Positions 24,829-35,027 of a DNA stretch of 58,353 nucleotides are shown piece by piece. This stretch comes from JAGMCJ01 sp046761005 (lineage in GTDB: Archaea; Thermoplasmatota; Thermoplasmata; RBG-16-68-12; JAGMCJ01). The DNA is taken from positions 1-58,353 of the forward strand of contig JBHIFI010000004.1 of assembly GCA_046761005.1 (NCBI GenBank), in the 5' to 3' direction. A program made the translations under genes and the position numbers. The notes beneath the pieces are model-generated. The model saw only the letters and a program-made list of their open reading frames with translations. It was not told the DNA's origin and searched no databases. Every line of letters starts with the position of its first letter. Position 1 is the first letter of the stretch.

Positions 24829-27800
24829 ATGTCGTGCACTAAAGTCGTAGCCACTATAGCCGTGTTTTTGATTGCATCTATGTTCTCGACTGTTCTCGGC
24901 ATCTATGCAGAACCACAAGATGAAGATAGGACAGACTTGATCAGCTCTAAGGTCCTTCTAGATTATGATCGGGAAGAGATTTATGCCGACCAAGTCATAG
25001 TGGGCTTTGCGGAAGACTTTGACTTCTCAACGATTCCGGAATTCGGTGCGAGGAACGGGTTGCAAACCCTTCGATTGTACCCGAATCTGAAAGAGGCAGT
25101 TTTTGGGATTTCCAGATCGGATTTGGACAAGGCTATGTTTCAGATCGCCAAAGACCCTTCGGTTAGGTACGTCTCTCCGAACGGATTCTACAAGATGAGC
25201 TACGTTCCTAATGATTCGTACTGGGGCAATCAATGGGGTCCGAAAAAGATAAAGGCTCCAGACGCTTGGAACCTTACAAAGGGGAACAGCTCAGTCGTTG
25301 TTGCAATACTCGATACAGGTGTAGATTATCTTCACGAGGACCTGTCTGCGAACATGTGGAAGAATCCATCGGAGGATGGCGGCGCCGAGGGCGTTGATGA
25401 TGATGTCAACGGCTATGTCGATGACCTCTATGGCTGGAACTTTGTTAACGACACGAAATACATCATGGACGACAATGACAGAAGGCCGGATGATACCCCT
25501 GATGACATTTATCATGGCACTCATGTCTCGGGAATCGTAGCCGCTGTGATTAACAATTCCAAGGGAATAGCGGGTCTCGCGCAAGTGAAGATAATGGCCG
25601 TCAAGGTCTTAGCCAGGAATGGTACAGGATGGATGTCCTGGATCGCCTCCGGAATCAAATATGCGTATGAGAACGGTGCTGACATAATTTCAATGAGTCT
25701 TGGCGGCTCTCTTGGTTCCAGTAGCGTTAAGCAGCAAGCAGAGAACGCCTGGAACAATGGCACTCTCCTCACGGCCGCGTCCGGAAATGATGGTACTAGC
25801 GGGGTATCATATCCTGCGAAATATGACACTGTCATTGCCGTTGGAGCGACAAACTCAGGTGATAGTAGGGCGGGCTTCTCCAATTACGGTAACGAGCTTG
25901 AACTCGTGGCACCAGGTGTCAACATCATATCCTGCAGAAGGCAAACACCACCAGGTCCGGGGAGTCCATACTATCAATACATGGACGGAACATCACAGGC
26001 AGCTCCGCATGTCTCGGGTGTCGCCGCACTGATGTTTTCGAGATATCCTTCCTATACCAACATGCAGGCTCGATTGATTCTCAGGAATACGTCGGTCGAT
26101 TTGGGCGACCCGGGAAAGGACATCTACTACGGCTATGGAAGGGTGAACGCCTATGAGGCCCTGCTCCCACAGAACAATGACGATCAGGCGCAAGAGATTA
26201 CCACGCTGGGAGATGACAAGTACTCTTTCGATGTCAATACTGAGAATTTCGGTATCGTGGCAATCAAATCGGTTTCTCATTGGCTAAACTATCCATACTA
26301 TCTAGACCTGTATGACACCCCGACTTATTCAACGAGCCTAGCTCAGACGACTTCCTACCCTGACGATGATGTTGCGTTCATTGCCATAGATGGCCATCAG
26401 CTCTCAGGAAATCAGACCTACTACTATTGGGTGAGGCATCAAGAAAGCGGAGAGAAGTACATATTGGAAACGGAGAACGGGTCCATCAGCCCTATGCCCG
26501 TTTTGAGCGTTGCAGCCCCCACAACATCTGTGATGAATTCTACGGAGATTATCGATGCTTTCCAGATCCAATTGCAGACAGGTATAACGTATGACATCGG
26601 CATGAGCGTTACATCCTCGGCGGACTTGGACCTCTATGCAGCTTGCGGGGATGTAGTAACCGATGAAGATGCGACAAGAAGCATCACCCGTTCGGGAACA
26701 GCCATAGAGAGGCTAGTTTTCGCAGCGAGAAGCAACAGATGGTGTATCGTCGTAGTCACGAATCCTTTCAAAGGTGTCTCGGAGTACACTATCACAGTCG
26801 ACACTCTTCCGGAGGATGAGGGTGTCTCCACTAATCTCTACTTCGGATCAAATGCAGCATCATTTCCAGAGTTTGCAATGGAGGTCAACCAGCAGCACAT
26901 AGGAGTTGTCGCCATAAAATCGATAACTCATGAAGGGAGCGATCCATGGTATCTAATGATCTATGATAACCCCAACTATCTGACTCCACTCGCTTATGGG
27001 GAGGCCTATCCGAATGATGATGTCGCCTTCATCGTTGTTGATGGTCACCTTTTGGGTTCAAACACGACCTACTATCCTCAAGTATTCCATTCCACTCAAG
27101 GTCACAGTTTCGCGATAGAGATGGAAAATGGTAGTCTGAGCGGTGTCCCTGAGATTGCGCCAGCCACTGTCCGAGCGGGCGATTTCTCCTCGAACGAGCT
27201 CTTCGACGCATATCAAATCTACTTGGAAGAAGACGTCATGTATGACATCTGGCTGAACGTTCCCGCTGGATACGACTTCGATCTTTTCGTGATATGTCAG
27301 GACCTAGCATCGGATAACTATTCCTTCGGCTCGGTATCGCCCTCGACCGGTGCGGACGAGAGAGTCATATTCGCGACGAACAGAACGGGCTATTGTGCAA
27401 TCATAGTCACTAATCCGCTCGGAGGTGCGACAAATTACCTTCTGGGTGTTGATTACTACGAGGAGGATGATGGAGTTCTTGCATATCTTCTCCGTGGTTC
27501 GGCGACTGCGAGCTCGAGGGAACTCGTAGTGGATGTGGATACGAGCCATTATGCCATCGTGGGAATCAAGTCCGTCTCCCACTTATCGAACTACGGATAT
27601 ACTCTCGATCTCTATGACAATCCAAACTACATCTCATCGCTCGCGCATACTGAATCCTATCCTGACTACGATTTCTCCTTCATCGCCGTCGACGGAAACC
27701 GACTTGCAACACCGGCAACCTATCATCCAAAGGTCGACAACATGGCACCTGGGTATCTCTATCATTTGGAAATTGAGAATGGCAGCCTTTCAGGTGTGCT

Positions 27801-30800
27801 GGACCTGACGTTTGGTGTTCCTTCGAGCGGTTCATTCACCTCAAGTGAACTACTGGACGCATACCAGATTCAGCTCCAAACCGGTCTTGCATATGACGTA
27901 GGCCTCGACGTTCCCATAGGTGCTGATTTTGATCTGTATGCTGCTTGCGGTTCCATCGTGACTGATGAGGATTCGGTTGCAAGCAACTCGACCTTTGCGG
28001 GCGTGAATGAGCGTCTCATATTTGCAGCAACGGAATCTGCTCACTGCTTGATTCTGGCGGTTAACAAGTTCTCCGGGTCGGGAACATATACGCTAACTGT
28101 TGATGTCTATCCGGAAGATACCGGGGTGGCGACTCATCTCATCTATGGTCCGGCCACTGCATCGTCTGAGGAACTCGCAATAGATGTGATTCCCGACCAC
28201 TACGGACTCATCGCAATCAAGTCCGTCTCTTACTATGGAACCTCGTCTTACGACCTCAGCCTCTATGACAATCCAAACTACGTCTCTTCGCTGGCAAGCA
28301 CTCAGTCCTACCCTGCCAATGATGTTGCCTTCCTCACCATGGATGGCCATGGTCTTCCTTCCAGAACGACATTCTATCCGAAAGTCACTCATCCCGCCTA
28401 CGGCTATGAATTCAATCTTGAGATGGAGAATGGCACGGCCACAGGAATCGTCGACATAGATGTGGGAACGCCGCAATCAGGAGGCTTCACATCCACAGAG
28501 ATAGTCGATGGATTCCAGGTCAATCTGTCCGCAGGTGTAAGCTACAACATCTCACTGAACGTTCCCCTGGGATTCGACTATGATCTCTACCTCGTAAGGG
28601 GTCAGTACCGCTCAGAGGAGGATTTCGATGCGAGCAGCGTAACGAGGACGGCTGGAGCAGACGAGTTCATCGTTTTCGTACCCTCTATCGATGGAAGCTA
28701 CCTCATAGTGGTGACTAATCCTCTCTCAGGAAGCTCGCTCTACACCCTGGCAGTATCAACCGCAGACCTCTCCGTTGTGGATACGGATGTCGTCTTCTCC
28801 AATCCCAATCCGATGGAGGGCGAGACCGTCCAGATTGGTGCCACCATAAGAAACCTAGGTTCACTGAATGTCACCTCTGCCAATCTCAGATTCTACGATA
28901 ACGATCCAGCATACAACGATCAGATCGGGTCCGCCCAGCCTATTTCCAATTTGGTCGTTGGGAACTTCGTCTACTTCGAGGTGGACTGGGATACGACGAA
29001 CCTTGCTGGAAACCATACGGTATTCGCGGTCCTATCGGACATCGATCCCCCAGATGCCTACGATGGAAATAATATGGCAACAAGATCTATCGAGGTTCTG
29101 CCCACTCCTCAGAATGAAAAACCGACGATCAGTATACTCAGTCCGACCCCAGGCGAGGAGGTTGCAGGAGAGATAACCATACAAGGCGTTGCCAGTGACC
29201 TAGACGGCACAGTCCAGTATGTTGAGGTCAAAATAGACATTGGAGCTTGGACGAGGGCAAATGGAACGAACTCTTGGAATTACACGTGGAATACAACGTT
29301 CTACACGAATGGCGCTCATCTGGTTTACGCGAGGGCCTTCGACGGTCTCGTCTTTTCGGATGTCGCATCTGTAGGTGTTACCGTAAACAACACGGGAGGC
29401 GTTGTCAATGTCCCGCCAGAGGCCGTCGTTCTCAATGCTCCGACAAATATCACTGATCACTCCATGCGGCTCTCCTGGAGTCAGAGCAACGACTCAGATT
29501 TCGCTATGTACGAGCTTTACCAATCCGAGACAAGCGGTCTTCTGGGTACGAGGATTGCCTACGTAACAGATAGACTGATCACTTGGCAATTCGCGGCGGG
29601 ATTGATTGAGTCGACCACATATTACTTCACAGTCAGAGTCATTGATACCGGGGGCCTCTACAACGATTCGAATCAGGTGAATGGTACAACGCTGCTATCC
29701 AATCTACCGCCAACTCCCGTGATCCTTCAGAATCCCTCCAACATAACCGCGCACACCATGCTTCTTACGTGGAGCGAGAACACGGATCCAGACTTCGCAT
29801 ATTACGAGATCTATCGCTCTCAGATTAGCGGCATAACAGGTATGCTGATAGAAACGATTTCAGCCAGAAACATGACGTCATATGTCGCTGCGGGCCTCAA
29901 TGCTACTGAGACCTACTACTTCCTCATTCGAGTGTACGACACAGGTGGCTTGTTTTCCGATTCCAATCAGGTCTCAGGAACAACACTCCCAGAGAACAGC
30001 CCCCCCGCTCCAGTGACTCTGAACCCTCCCACGGACATAACTGAAACCACGATGACTCTCACCTGGTCACAAAGTATGGCTGCGGATTTTGCTCGATATG
30101 AGATTTATCAGTCAGAGACACCTTTAGTTCTGGGTAACCTGATAGAGATCTTGTCCTCCCAGTTCTCCACGCTCTATGTCGCCATAGGTCTCAGCCCGTC
30201 CACAACTTATCACTTCACCGTTCGTGTAGTCGACACTGGAGGCCTCTACGCTGATTCCAATCAGATGAGCGGGACAACCCTTCCACCTAATGTGGAGCCT
30301 AGTGCAGTCTCCCTATCGGACCCCACCAATATTACCAGTACTTCCATGACATTGTCCTGGACGGAGAATGTGGATACGGATTTTGCTCGTTACGAAATAT
30401 ATCGATCTACCGTCATGGGTCCTATTGGGACCAGAATAGCCCTTATCGGTGACAGGTCTCAGACTTCATACATAGCCAGCGGTCTCAGCGGCTCAACAAC
30501 ATACTACTTCACCGTTCGTGTAGTCGACACTGGAGGCCTCTATGCTGATTCAATGCAGGTCTCAGGAACGACACTTCCCTCTAACGTTGAGCCTACGCCT
30601 GTGATTCTCGACCCACCATCCAACGTCACAGGGAGCACTCTTGTTCTGAACTGGAGTCAGAACAGCGATCCAGATTTTGCCAGATATGAGATCTATCAGT
30701 CCACAACACTGGGAGCCGTAGGAACAATGATAGATGATGTCCCCTTCCGGACGCAGACGACCTACACAGTCACTGGCCTGACCCAGCTCACGACCTATTA

Positions 30801-32625
30801 CTTCACGGTTCGTGTGGTGGATACAGGCTCTCTTTACTCAGATTCCAATCAGGTATCTGCAACGACGACAGAGGGGAACACTCCGCCCTCCGCTGTGATT
30901 CTCAGTTCTCCCACCGATATCACCGACACATCCGTAACCCTGGAATGGACGAGGAATCTCGACGCGGATTTTGCCCTTTACGAGATATATGTATCCCTCA
31001 TTGGGGGCCAGACTGGAACTCTCGTCGCTTCTATACCCGATAGAGATACGCTCTCCTATGTCGTCACGGGACTGCTCTCGGAGACATCTTATTACTTCAC
31101 GGTTCGTGTGGTAGACAACCTCAGACTGTATAGCGACAGCAGTCAGGTCTCCGCTACGACTCTGCCAGCGAACTCGCCACCGCAGGCGGTTTCACTCAAT
31201 GACCCCACAGACATAACAACAAACTCTATGACGCTCACTTGGAGCGAGAGCACCGATTCAGATTTCGCTCGCTACGAAATCTACATCTCCACAATAAGTG
31301 GTCAAATTGGATTTCTGGCCACAATTGTTTCCTCAAGAATCACAACTAGTGTAGTTATCTCAGGACTTTTGCCAATAATGACATATCACTTCACCGTCAG
31401 GGTAGTGGACACGGGCCTTCTGTACTCAGATTCCAATCAGGTCTCAGGAACGACTCTTCCACTCAACCAGGCACCCACACCTGTCGATCTCAGCAATCCA
31501 ACGGATGTCACTAACAACTCGCTTCGTCTATCTTGGTCAATGAATTTGGACGATGACTTTGCGACATATGACATCTTCACGTCAACAAGCGCGGGTTCTC
31601 CTGGCTCCTCAATCGCGATACTGACTGCTAGGAATCAAACCTCATATATCGTCACGGGCCTCTATCAGAATACCAACTACTACTTCACTATCAGGGTCAC
31701 AGACATAGGAGGTCTATTCTCAGACTCCAATCAGGTGACCGCCAAAACGCTTCCAAACAATGATCCTCCGACCCCCGTCCTACTTTATGATCCCATAAAC
31801 ATTGCTGACTATTCCTTGACGTTGATGTGGAGTAGGAACTCCGATTCAGATTTCGCAAGATATGAGATCTACAAGTCGAACGGCACAGACGAGTTGGGGA
31901 CGCTGGCTGCAAACATCACGGTTCAGTCCGTCACTGAATATACATTTTTCAATCTCGAACCTGAAACAACATATTATTTCGTCGTGAGGGTTGTGGATGC
32001 AGTCCTGCAAGCATCGAATAGCAATCAGGTCAGTGCGACTACGCTCAGGGCCTCCGCGTCCGTTGAGGATGACTTGGACAACGATGGTCTCCCCGACTAC
32101 TGGGAGGAAGAGTATTTCAGTGATCTGAGAGAAGGTGCGTTGGGCGATCCTGACGGCGATGGGCTACCAAACATCGTGGAGTACCACGATGGAACAGATC
32201 CCACAGTTCCTGACGAAAGAAGAGAACCGGGATTTCTGGATCAGTATCTTTGGATCATCATGCTAATCCTCGCGCTGATTTTCCTCCTGGGCATGATCTA
32301 TGCTTACTCAGGAAACAAGAGACTCAGAAAACAGATATCAAGGGAAAAAGCCGCCAGAAGAGCGCTCGTTGCCAAACATAAGAGAGAGCTGAAAAGGCTC
32401 CAACCACTTCTCATTCCAGAAATTGAGGTCGGTGTGCCTCCGCCTCCTCCCGGGACCACTCCGGGCGCTCCTGATCGAGTGGAGAAGGTTAGGAAAGCCC
32501 CGTCAACAAAGGTTGTTCCTCGGAAGAAGGTGACTCCAAAGGAGAAGCCCGCCAGGGTGAAGCCAAAACCGAAGAAGGTCAGCTCCATTCCTAAGAAAAA
32601 AGTGCCGCCACCCCCTGAAGATTAG
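24829..32625 (+). CDS. Giant membrane-anchored subtilase (S8) with repeat domains
   Basis: This 2598-residue cell-surface serine protease has a signal sequence (about 7-25) and an S8 domain with triad Asp162 (AILDTGVDY), His229 (HGTHVSGI) and Ser389 (DGTSQAAPHVSG). Next come four 217-residue beta-rich units resembling paired PPC domains (26173-28770), a CARDB domain (about 1320-1420), an Ig-like domain (about 1430-1525), nine fibronectin-III repeats (29410-32055), a calcium-binding segment with DLDNDGLPDYWEEEY and DPDGDGLPNIVEY, one membrane helix (about 2469-2490) and a Lys/Pro-rich cytoplasmic tail. The FN3 stalk would hold the protease well away from the membrane to degrade extracellular protein. 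A TTTAAAGT box lies about 45 bases upstream of ATG 24829. Confidence 0.92.
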   Translation: MSCTKVVATIAVFLIASMFSTVLGIYAEPQDEDRTDLISSKVLLDYDREEIYADQVIVGFAEDFDFSTIPEFGARNGLQTLRLYPNLKEAVFGISRSDLDKAMFQIAKDPSVRYVSPNGFYKMSYVPNDSYWGNQWGPKKIKAPDAWNLTKGNSSVVVAILDTGVDYLHEDLSANMWKNPSEDGGAEGVDDDVNGYVDDLYGWNFVNDTKYIMDDNDRRPDDTPDDIYHGTHVSGIVAAVINNSKGIAGLAQVKIMAVKVLARNGTGWMSWIASGIKYAYENGADIISMSLGGSLGSSSVKQQAENAWNNGTLLTAASGNDGTSGVSYPAKYDTVIAVGATNSGDSRAGFSNYGNELELVAPGVNIISCRRQTPPGPGSPYYQYMDGTSQAAPHVSGVAALMFSRYPSYTNMQARLILRNTSVDLGDPGKDIYYGYGRVNAYEALLPQNNDDQAQEITTLGDDKYSFDVNTENFGIVAIKSVSHWLNYPYYLDLYDTPTYSTSLAQTTSYPDDDVAFIAIDGHQLSGNQTYYYWVRHQESGEKYILETENGSISPMPVLSVAAPTTSVMNSTEIIDAFQIQLQTGITYDIGMSVTSSADLDLYAACGDVVTDEDATRSITRSGTAIERLVFAARSNRWCIVVVTNPFKGVSEYTITVDTLPEDEGVSTNLYFGSNAASFPEFAMEVNQQHIGVVAIKSITHEGSDPWYLMIYDNPNYLTPLAYGEAYPNDDVAFIVVDGHLLGSNTTYYPQVFHSTQGHSFAIEMENGSLSGVPEIAPATVRAGDFSSNELFDAYQIYLEEDVMYDIWLNVPAGYDFDLFVICQDLASDNYSFGSVSPSTGADERVIFATNRTGYCAIIVTNPLGGATNYLLGVDYYEEDDGVLAYLLRGSATASSRELVVDVDTSHYAIVGIKSVSHLSNYGYTLDLYDNPNYISSLAHTESYPDYDFSFIAVDGNRLATPATYHPKVDNMAPGYLYHLEIENGSLSGVLDLTFGVPSSGSFTSSELLDAYQIQLQTGLAYDVGLDVPIGADFDLYAACGSIVTDEDSVASNSTFAGVNERLIFAATESAHCLILAVNKFSGSGTYTLTVDVYPEDTGVATHLIYGPATASSEELAIDVIPDHYGLIAIKSVSYYGTSSYDLSLYDNPNYVSSLASTQSYPANDVAFLTMDGHGLPSRTTFYPKVTHPAYGYEFNLEMENGTATGIVDIDVGTPQSGGFTSTEIVDGFQVNLSAGVSYNISLNVPLGFDYDLYLVRGQYRSEEDFDASSVTRTAGADEFIVFVPSIDGSYLIVVTNPLSGSSLYTLAVSTADLSVVDTDVVFSNPNPMEGETVQIGATIRNLGSLNVTSANLRFYDNDPAYNDQIGSAQPISNLVVGNFVYFEVDWDTTNLAGNHTVFAVLSDIDPPDAYDGNNMATRSIEVLPTPQNEKPTISILSPTPGEEVAGEITIQGVASDLDGTVQYVEVKIDIGAWTRANGTNSWNYTWNTTFYTNGAHLVYARAFDGLVFSDVASVGVTVNNTGGVVNVPPEAVVLNAPTNITDHSMRLSWSQSNDSDFAMYELYQSETSGLLGTRIAYVTDRLITWQFAAGLIESTTYYFTVRVIDTGGLYNDSNQVNGTTLLSNLPPTPVILQNPSNITAHTMLLTWSENTDPDFAYYEIYRSQISGITGMLIETISARNMTSYVAAGLNATETYYFLIRVYDTGGLFSDSNQVSGTTLPENSPPAPVTLNPPTDITETTMTLTWSQSMAADFARYEIYQSETPLVLGNLIEILSSQFSTLYVAIGLSPSTTYHFTVRVVDTGGLYADSNQMSGTTLPPNVEPSAVSLSDPTNITSTSMTLSWTENVDTDFARYEIYRSTVMGPIGTRIALIGDRSQTSYIASGLSGSTTYYFTVRVVDTGGLYADSMQVSGTTLPSNVEPTPVILDPPSNVTGSTLVLNWSQNSDPDFARYEIYQSTTLGAVGTMIDDVPFRTQTTYTVTGLTQLTTYYFTVRVVDTGSLYSDSNQVSATTTEGNTPPSAVILSSPTDITDTSVTLEWTRNLDADFALYEIYVSLIGGQTGTLVASIPDRDTLSYVVTGLLSETSYYFTVRVVDNLRLYSDSSQVSATTLPANSPPQAVSLNDPTDITTNSMTLTWSESTDSDFARYEIYISTISGQIGFLATIVSSRITTSVVISGLLPIMTYHFTVRVVDTGLLYSDSNQVSGTTLPLNQAPTPVDLSNPTDVTNNSLRLSWSMNLDDDFATYDIFTSTSAGSPGSSIAILTARNQTSYIVTGLYQNTNYYFTIRVTDIGGLFSDSNQVTAKTLPNNDPPTPVLLYDPINIADYSLTLMWSRNSDSDFARYEIYKSNGTDELGTLAANITVQSVTEYTFFNLEPETTYYFVVRVVDAVLQASNSNQVSATTLRASASVEDDLDNDGLPDYWEEEYFSDLREGALGDPDGDGLPNIVEYHDGTDPTVPDERREPGFLDQYLWIIMLILALIFLLGMIYAYSGNKRLRKQISREKAARRALVAKHKRELKRLQPLLIPEIEVGVPPPPPGTTPGAPDRVEKVRKAPSTKVVPRKKVTPKEKPARVKPKPKKVSSIPKKKVPPPPED
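26173..28770 (+). repeat. Four tandem 651-base (217-residue) protein repeats
   Basis: Unit boundaries at 26824, 27475 and 28126 are spaced exactly 651 bases. Each unit has a first half with GVVAIKSI, YDNPNYL and DDVAFIVVDGH and a second half with DAYQIQLQ, YDVGLDV, DFDLYAAC and a terminal VTNP...YTL. The first and last units are more divergent, especially at the ends. Confidence 0.85.
29410..32055 (+). repeat. Nine tandem 294-base (98-residue) fibronectin-III repeats
   Basis: Each unit opens with PPxPVxLxxPxxIT, then LTWSxNxDxDFARYEIYxS, TTYYFTVRVVDTGGLY and SDSNQVSGTTL. The period is 98 residues throughout, and 9 x 294 bases fills the interval exactly. Units 3 and 4 share 37 identical bases at 30212-30248 and 30506-30542, exactly one period apart. 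Confidence 0.9.
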
Positions 32626-32710
32626 ATTACACATAGGGTATCAAGTAACTGCCTCTTTTCGTGACCGGTAGAGAAAAAAGGTTCATTTGGAATAGGATCG
32701 GGGGATTGAA

Positions 32711-33106
32711 ATGGAAACGATAGAGATTAGGACCTCCTCGAGAACCGAACTCGTGGATATCACCGCCAAAGTGCACAAGGTCGTCAAAGACTCAGGGATA
32801 AGAGACGGGATCTGCCTAGTGTACACGCCTCACACGACAGCGGCCCTCACGATAAATGAGAACGCTGACCCGAGCGTTGGGAAGGACATAACCATGGAAA
32901 CAAACAAAGTGATCCCATTTGAGAATGGATACTCCCACATGGAAGGAAACGCGGCTGCTCACATCAAGTCGTCCCTCCTGGGTTGTTCCGTAACCCTCCC
33001 AGTGGAGAGAAGCAGTCTTCTCCTTGGGACCTGGCAGGGCGTCTTTTTCTGCGAATTCGATGGACCAAGAAACAGAAGAGCTCATGTGAAGGTAGTCCCT
33101 GGATAG
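32711..33106 (+). CDS. YjbQ/UPF0047 family protein
   Basis: The 131-residue product is a full-length YjbQ protein. The conserved residues are in YTPHTTAALTINENADPSVGKD, the central HMEGNAAAHIKSSLLG and the terminal GTWQGVFFCEFDGPRNR. The conserved His and acidic residues suggest a metal or phosphate-binding enzyme; some members have weak thiamine phosphate synthase activity, but the natural role is unsettled. CGGGGGAT precedes ATG 32711. The gap to the next gene (33107-33272) holds only a promoter. Confidence 0.9.
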   Translation: METIEIRTSSRTELVDITAKVHKVVKDSGIRDGICLVYTPHTTAALTINENADPSVGKDITMETNKVIPFENGYSHMEGNAAAHIKSSLLGCSVTLPVERSSLLLGTWQGVFFCEFDGPRNRRAHVKVVPG

Positions 33107-33241
33107 CAGTCTCATAGACGGTGAGATAGGCAGATTGACTTGAAGGGTTCGGAGGGGTAGTCGAAAACAGGGGAGGGTTAGCTGGCACTACGGGTCCGAG
33201 AGTCTTATTGTGCAACCTTCTTCCCCGTTCTTGTGTATAAA

Positions 33242-33249
33242 TTTTATAG
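33242..33249 (+). promoter_or_regulatory. TATA box of the PEP-synthase-like gene
   Basis: TTTTATAG is centred about 27 bases before ATG 33273; a second AT-rich element (TATAAATT) overlaps it upstream. A leaderless mRNA is predicted. Confidence 0.6.
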
Positions 33250-33272
33250 ACAAGTAAGTCTATTCAAGTAAT

Positions 33273-35012
33273 ATGAAAACGGACGCCCGTTTCACGGACT
33301 TCCAAGTCGATGTTGATTCGCTTCCGTCAGGGTTCAGTCTGCTAGGAGGTGGCTCTGTCGGAGGCAAAGCCATAGGCCTCATGTTCTCCAAATCAGTAAT
33401 TGAGGAGCGGGGTGAAGTGCTATGCGACTATCAAGATAGGCTCAAAATCCCTCGTTCCTGGATTCTTGCAACTGATGTTTTCGATGACTTCGTGGAAATG
33501 AACCAAGTAAACGATGTCGTACAGCTGAAATGTGACGGAGGGATAGATGTTCCAGAAATGAATAGGAGGATCATTGCGGGAAGGCTGCCCTCCCATTGCC
33601 TCGACTTCCTCAAAGGCATCCTCAAGGAGGAGGATAGACCACTAGCGGTCCGATCCTCAAGCTTTCTTGAAGACAGTTTGAGGCATTCATTCGCTGGAAT
33701 ATATCAATCTGTCTTCATTCCCAATGACGGGACTGTGGAGGAGAGAATTGCGCAACTTGAAACTGCAGCGAAGATCGTTTATGTATCCACCTTTGGTGAT
33801 GATGCTAAGGAATACAGGAAAAAGCACGAGATAGCTTGGCGGGATGAGAAAATGGGCGTTCTGATCCAGAGTATGGTGGGATGCCACTATCCCGACGGAC
33901 TCTACTATCCGTTGTTCGCGGGAGTGGCCTTCTCAAGGAACTACTACCCGTGGACGAACAGGATAAGATCGGAGGACGGCGTTGCCAGACTGGTCCTGGG
34001 ACTCGGTACCAGAGCTGTGGGTCGCTATTACGCCAGGGTTTTTTGCCCAGCATTTCCGAGCCTCAGACCAGAGGGCATGGTGGTAGAGGACATAATTAGA
34101 TACTCACAGGAGGTTGCTGACGTTCTGGACTTTAGATCAGGATTGCTAATAGAAGAAGGGATATCGAATCTCAAAGGAGCTAACAATAAACTGCACATGA
34201 TATGCTCGGCCCTTTCTCCGGAGGGCTATCTCACCGAAGCTAGTGCTGGACCTGGAAATGGAGAGAGATTACTGGCCACATTTGATTCGATACTCAATAG
34301 CGACAAGTATATGCCATTCGTCCCCCTGATCAAGAGCCTTTTGCAGAATTTGGAGAGGCGCTTCGGATTGCCTGTGGACATCGAGTTCGCGGTGGATTTC
34401 GAGCCAGCTGAGGATGGAGATGAGAAGGGAATATTCTACCTGCTTCAAGTTAGGCCTCTTGGCGGTAGGCCAGAACATAGGAGGATCAAACTACCGAAAG
34501 ACGTTCCAAAGGAAAAGATTATATTCCGCGCTGAGAAAATCCTGGGAAATGGTGTGAAAAGGAGACTGAGATACATAGTCTTCATCCCTCACACAAAGTA
34601 CGATTTCCAGAAAGGATTCGCAATTGCGCGAGAGATAGGGAATCTGAATAGCACTTTGGAAAACGAGAGTTATATCTTGATAGGGCCAGGAAGGTGGGCA
34701 ACGCAGAATCCAGAACTTGGAATCCCGGTCAGATACGGAGAGATCAGCAACGCCTCCGTCATTGTTGAGGTAAGCTACAAACGCTTCTCGCCCGAGCTCT
34801 CCTACGGCACTCATTTCTTTGGAGACATGTTAGTCACCAACATTTTGTACATCCCTCTCTGGCTAGAAAAGGGGGGATACCTGAACGAGAGGATTCTTTT
34901 GAAAAGCAGAAATCATTGGCACTCGGATGATATTCGGTTAATCGAAATTCCCCAAGGTGTCGATGTCTACGCGGATGGTGAGTCTCATGCCGCTATCGCA
35001 ATGATAAGATAA
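33273..35012 (+). CDS. PEP/pyruvate-binding ATP-grasp protein (PEP synthase-like, truncated architecture)
   Basis: This 579-residue protein carries the ATP-binding dikinase domain of PEP synthase/PPDK: GGKAIGLMF, RSSSFLEDSLRHSFAGIYQSVF, a mid-domain RAVGRYYARVFCP, and the domain end DIEFAVDF...FYLLQVRP. It lacks the swivelling phosphohistidine domain and the PEP/pyruvate barrel. A C-terminal domain of about 170 residues follows, with GPGRWATQNPELGIPVRYG and YGTHFFGDM, a pattern I associate with stand-alone PEP/pyruvate-binding-domain proteins of unknown role. It may phosphorylate or dikinase-activate another substrate, but it cannot be a complete PEP synthase. It is transcribed alone. Confidence 0.8.
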   Translation: MKTDARFTDFQVDVDSLPSGFSLLGGGSVGGKAIGLMFSKSVIEERGEVLCDYQDRLKIPRSWILATDVFDDFVEMNQVNDVVQLKCDGGIDVPEMNRRIIAGRLPSHCLDFLKGILKEEDRPLAVRSSSFLEDSLRHSFAGIYQSVFIPNDGTVEERIAQLETAAKIVYVSTFGDDAKEYRKKHEIAWRDEKMGVLIQSMVGCHYPDGLYYPLFAGVAFSRNYYPWTNRIRSEDGVARLVLGLGTRAVGRYYARVFCPAFPSLRPEGMVVEDIIRYSQEVADVLDFRSGLLIEEGISNLKGANNKLHMICSALSPEGYLTEASAGPGNGERLLATFDSILNSDKYMPFVPLIKSLLQNLERRFGLPVDIEFAVDFEPAEDGDEKGIFYLLQVRPLGGRPEHRRIKLPKDVPKEKIIFRAEKILGNGVKRRLRYIVFIPHTKYDFQKGFAIAREIGNLNSTLENESYILIGPGRWATQNPELGIPVRYGEISNASVIVEVSYKRFSPELSYGTHFFGDMLVTNILYIPLWLEKGGYLNERILLKSRNHWHSDDIRLIEIPQGVDVYADGESHAAIAMIR

Positions 35013-35027
35013 CCCCGGTCAGAATCA

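Noticed and set aside
29410..32055. FN3 DNA repeats considered as a CRISPR-like or mobile repeat array
   Set aside because: The 294-base units stay in frame and encode a standard protein fold.
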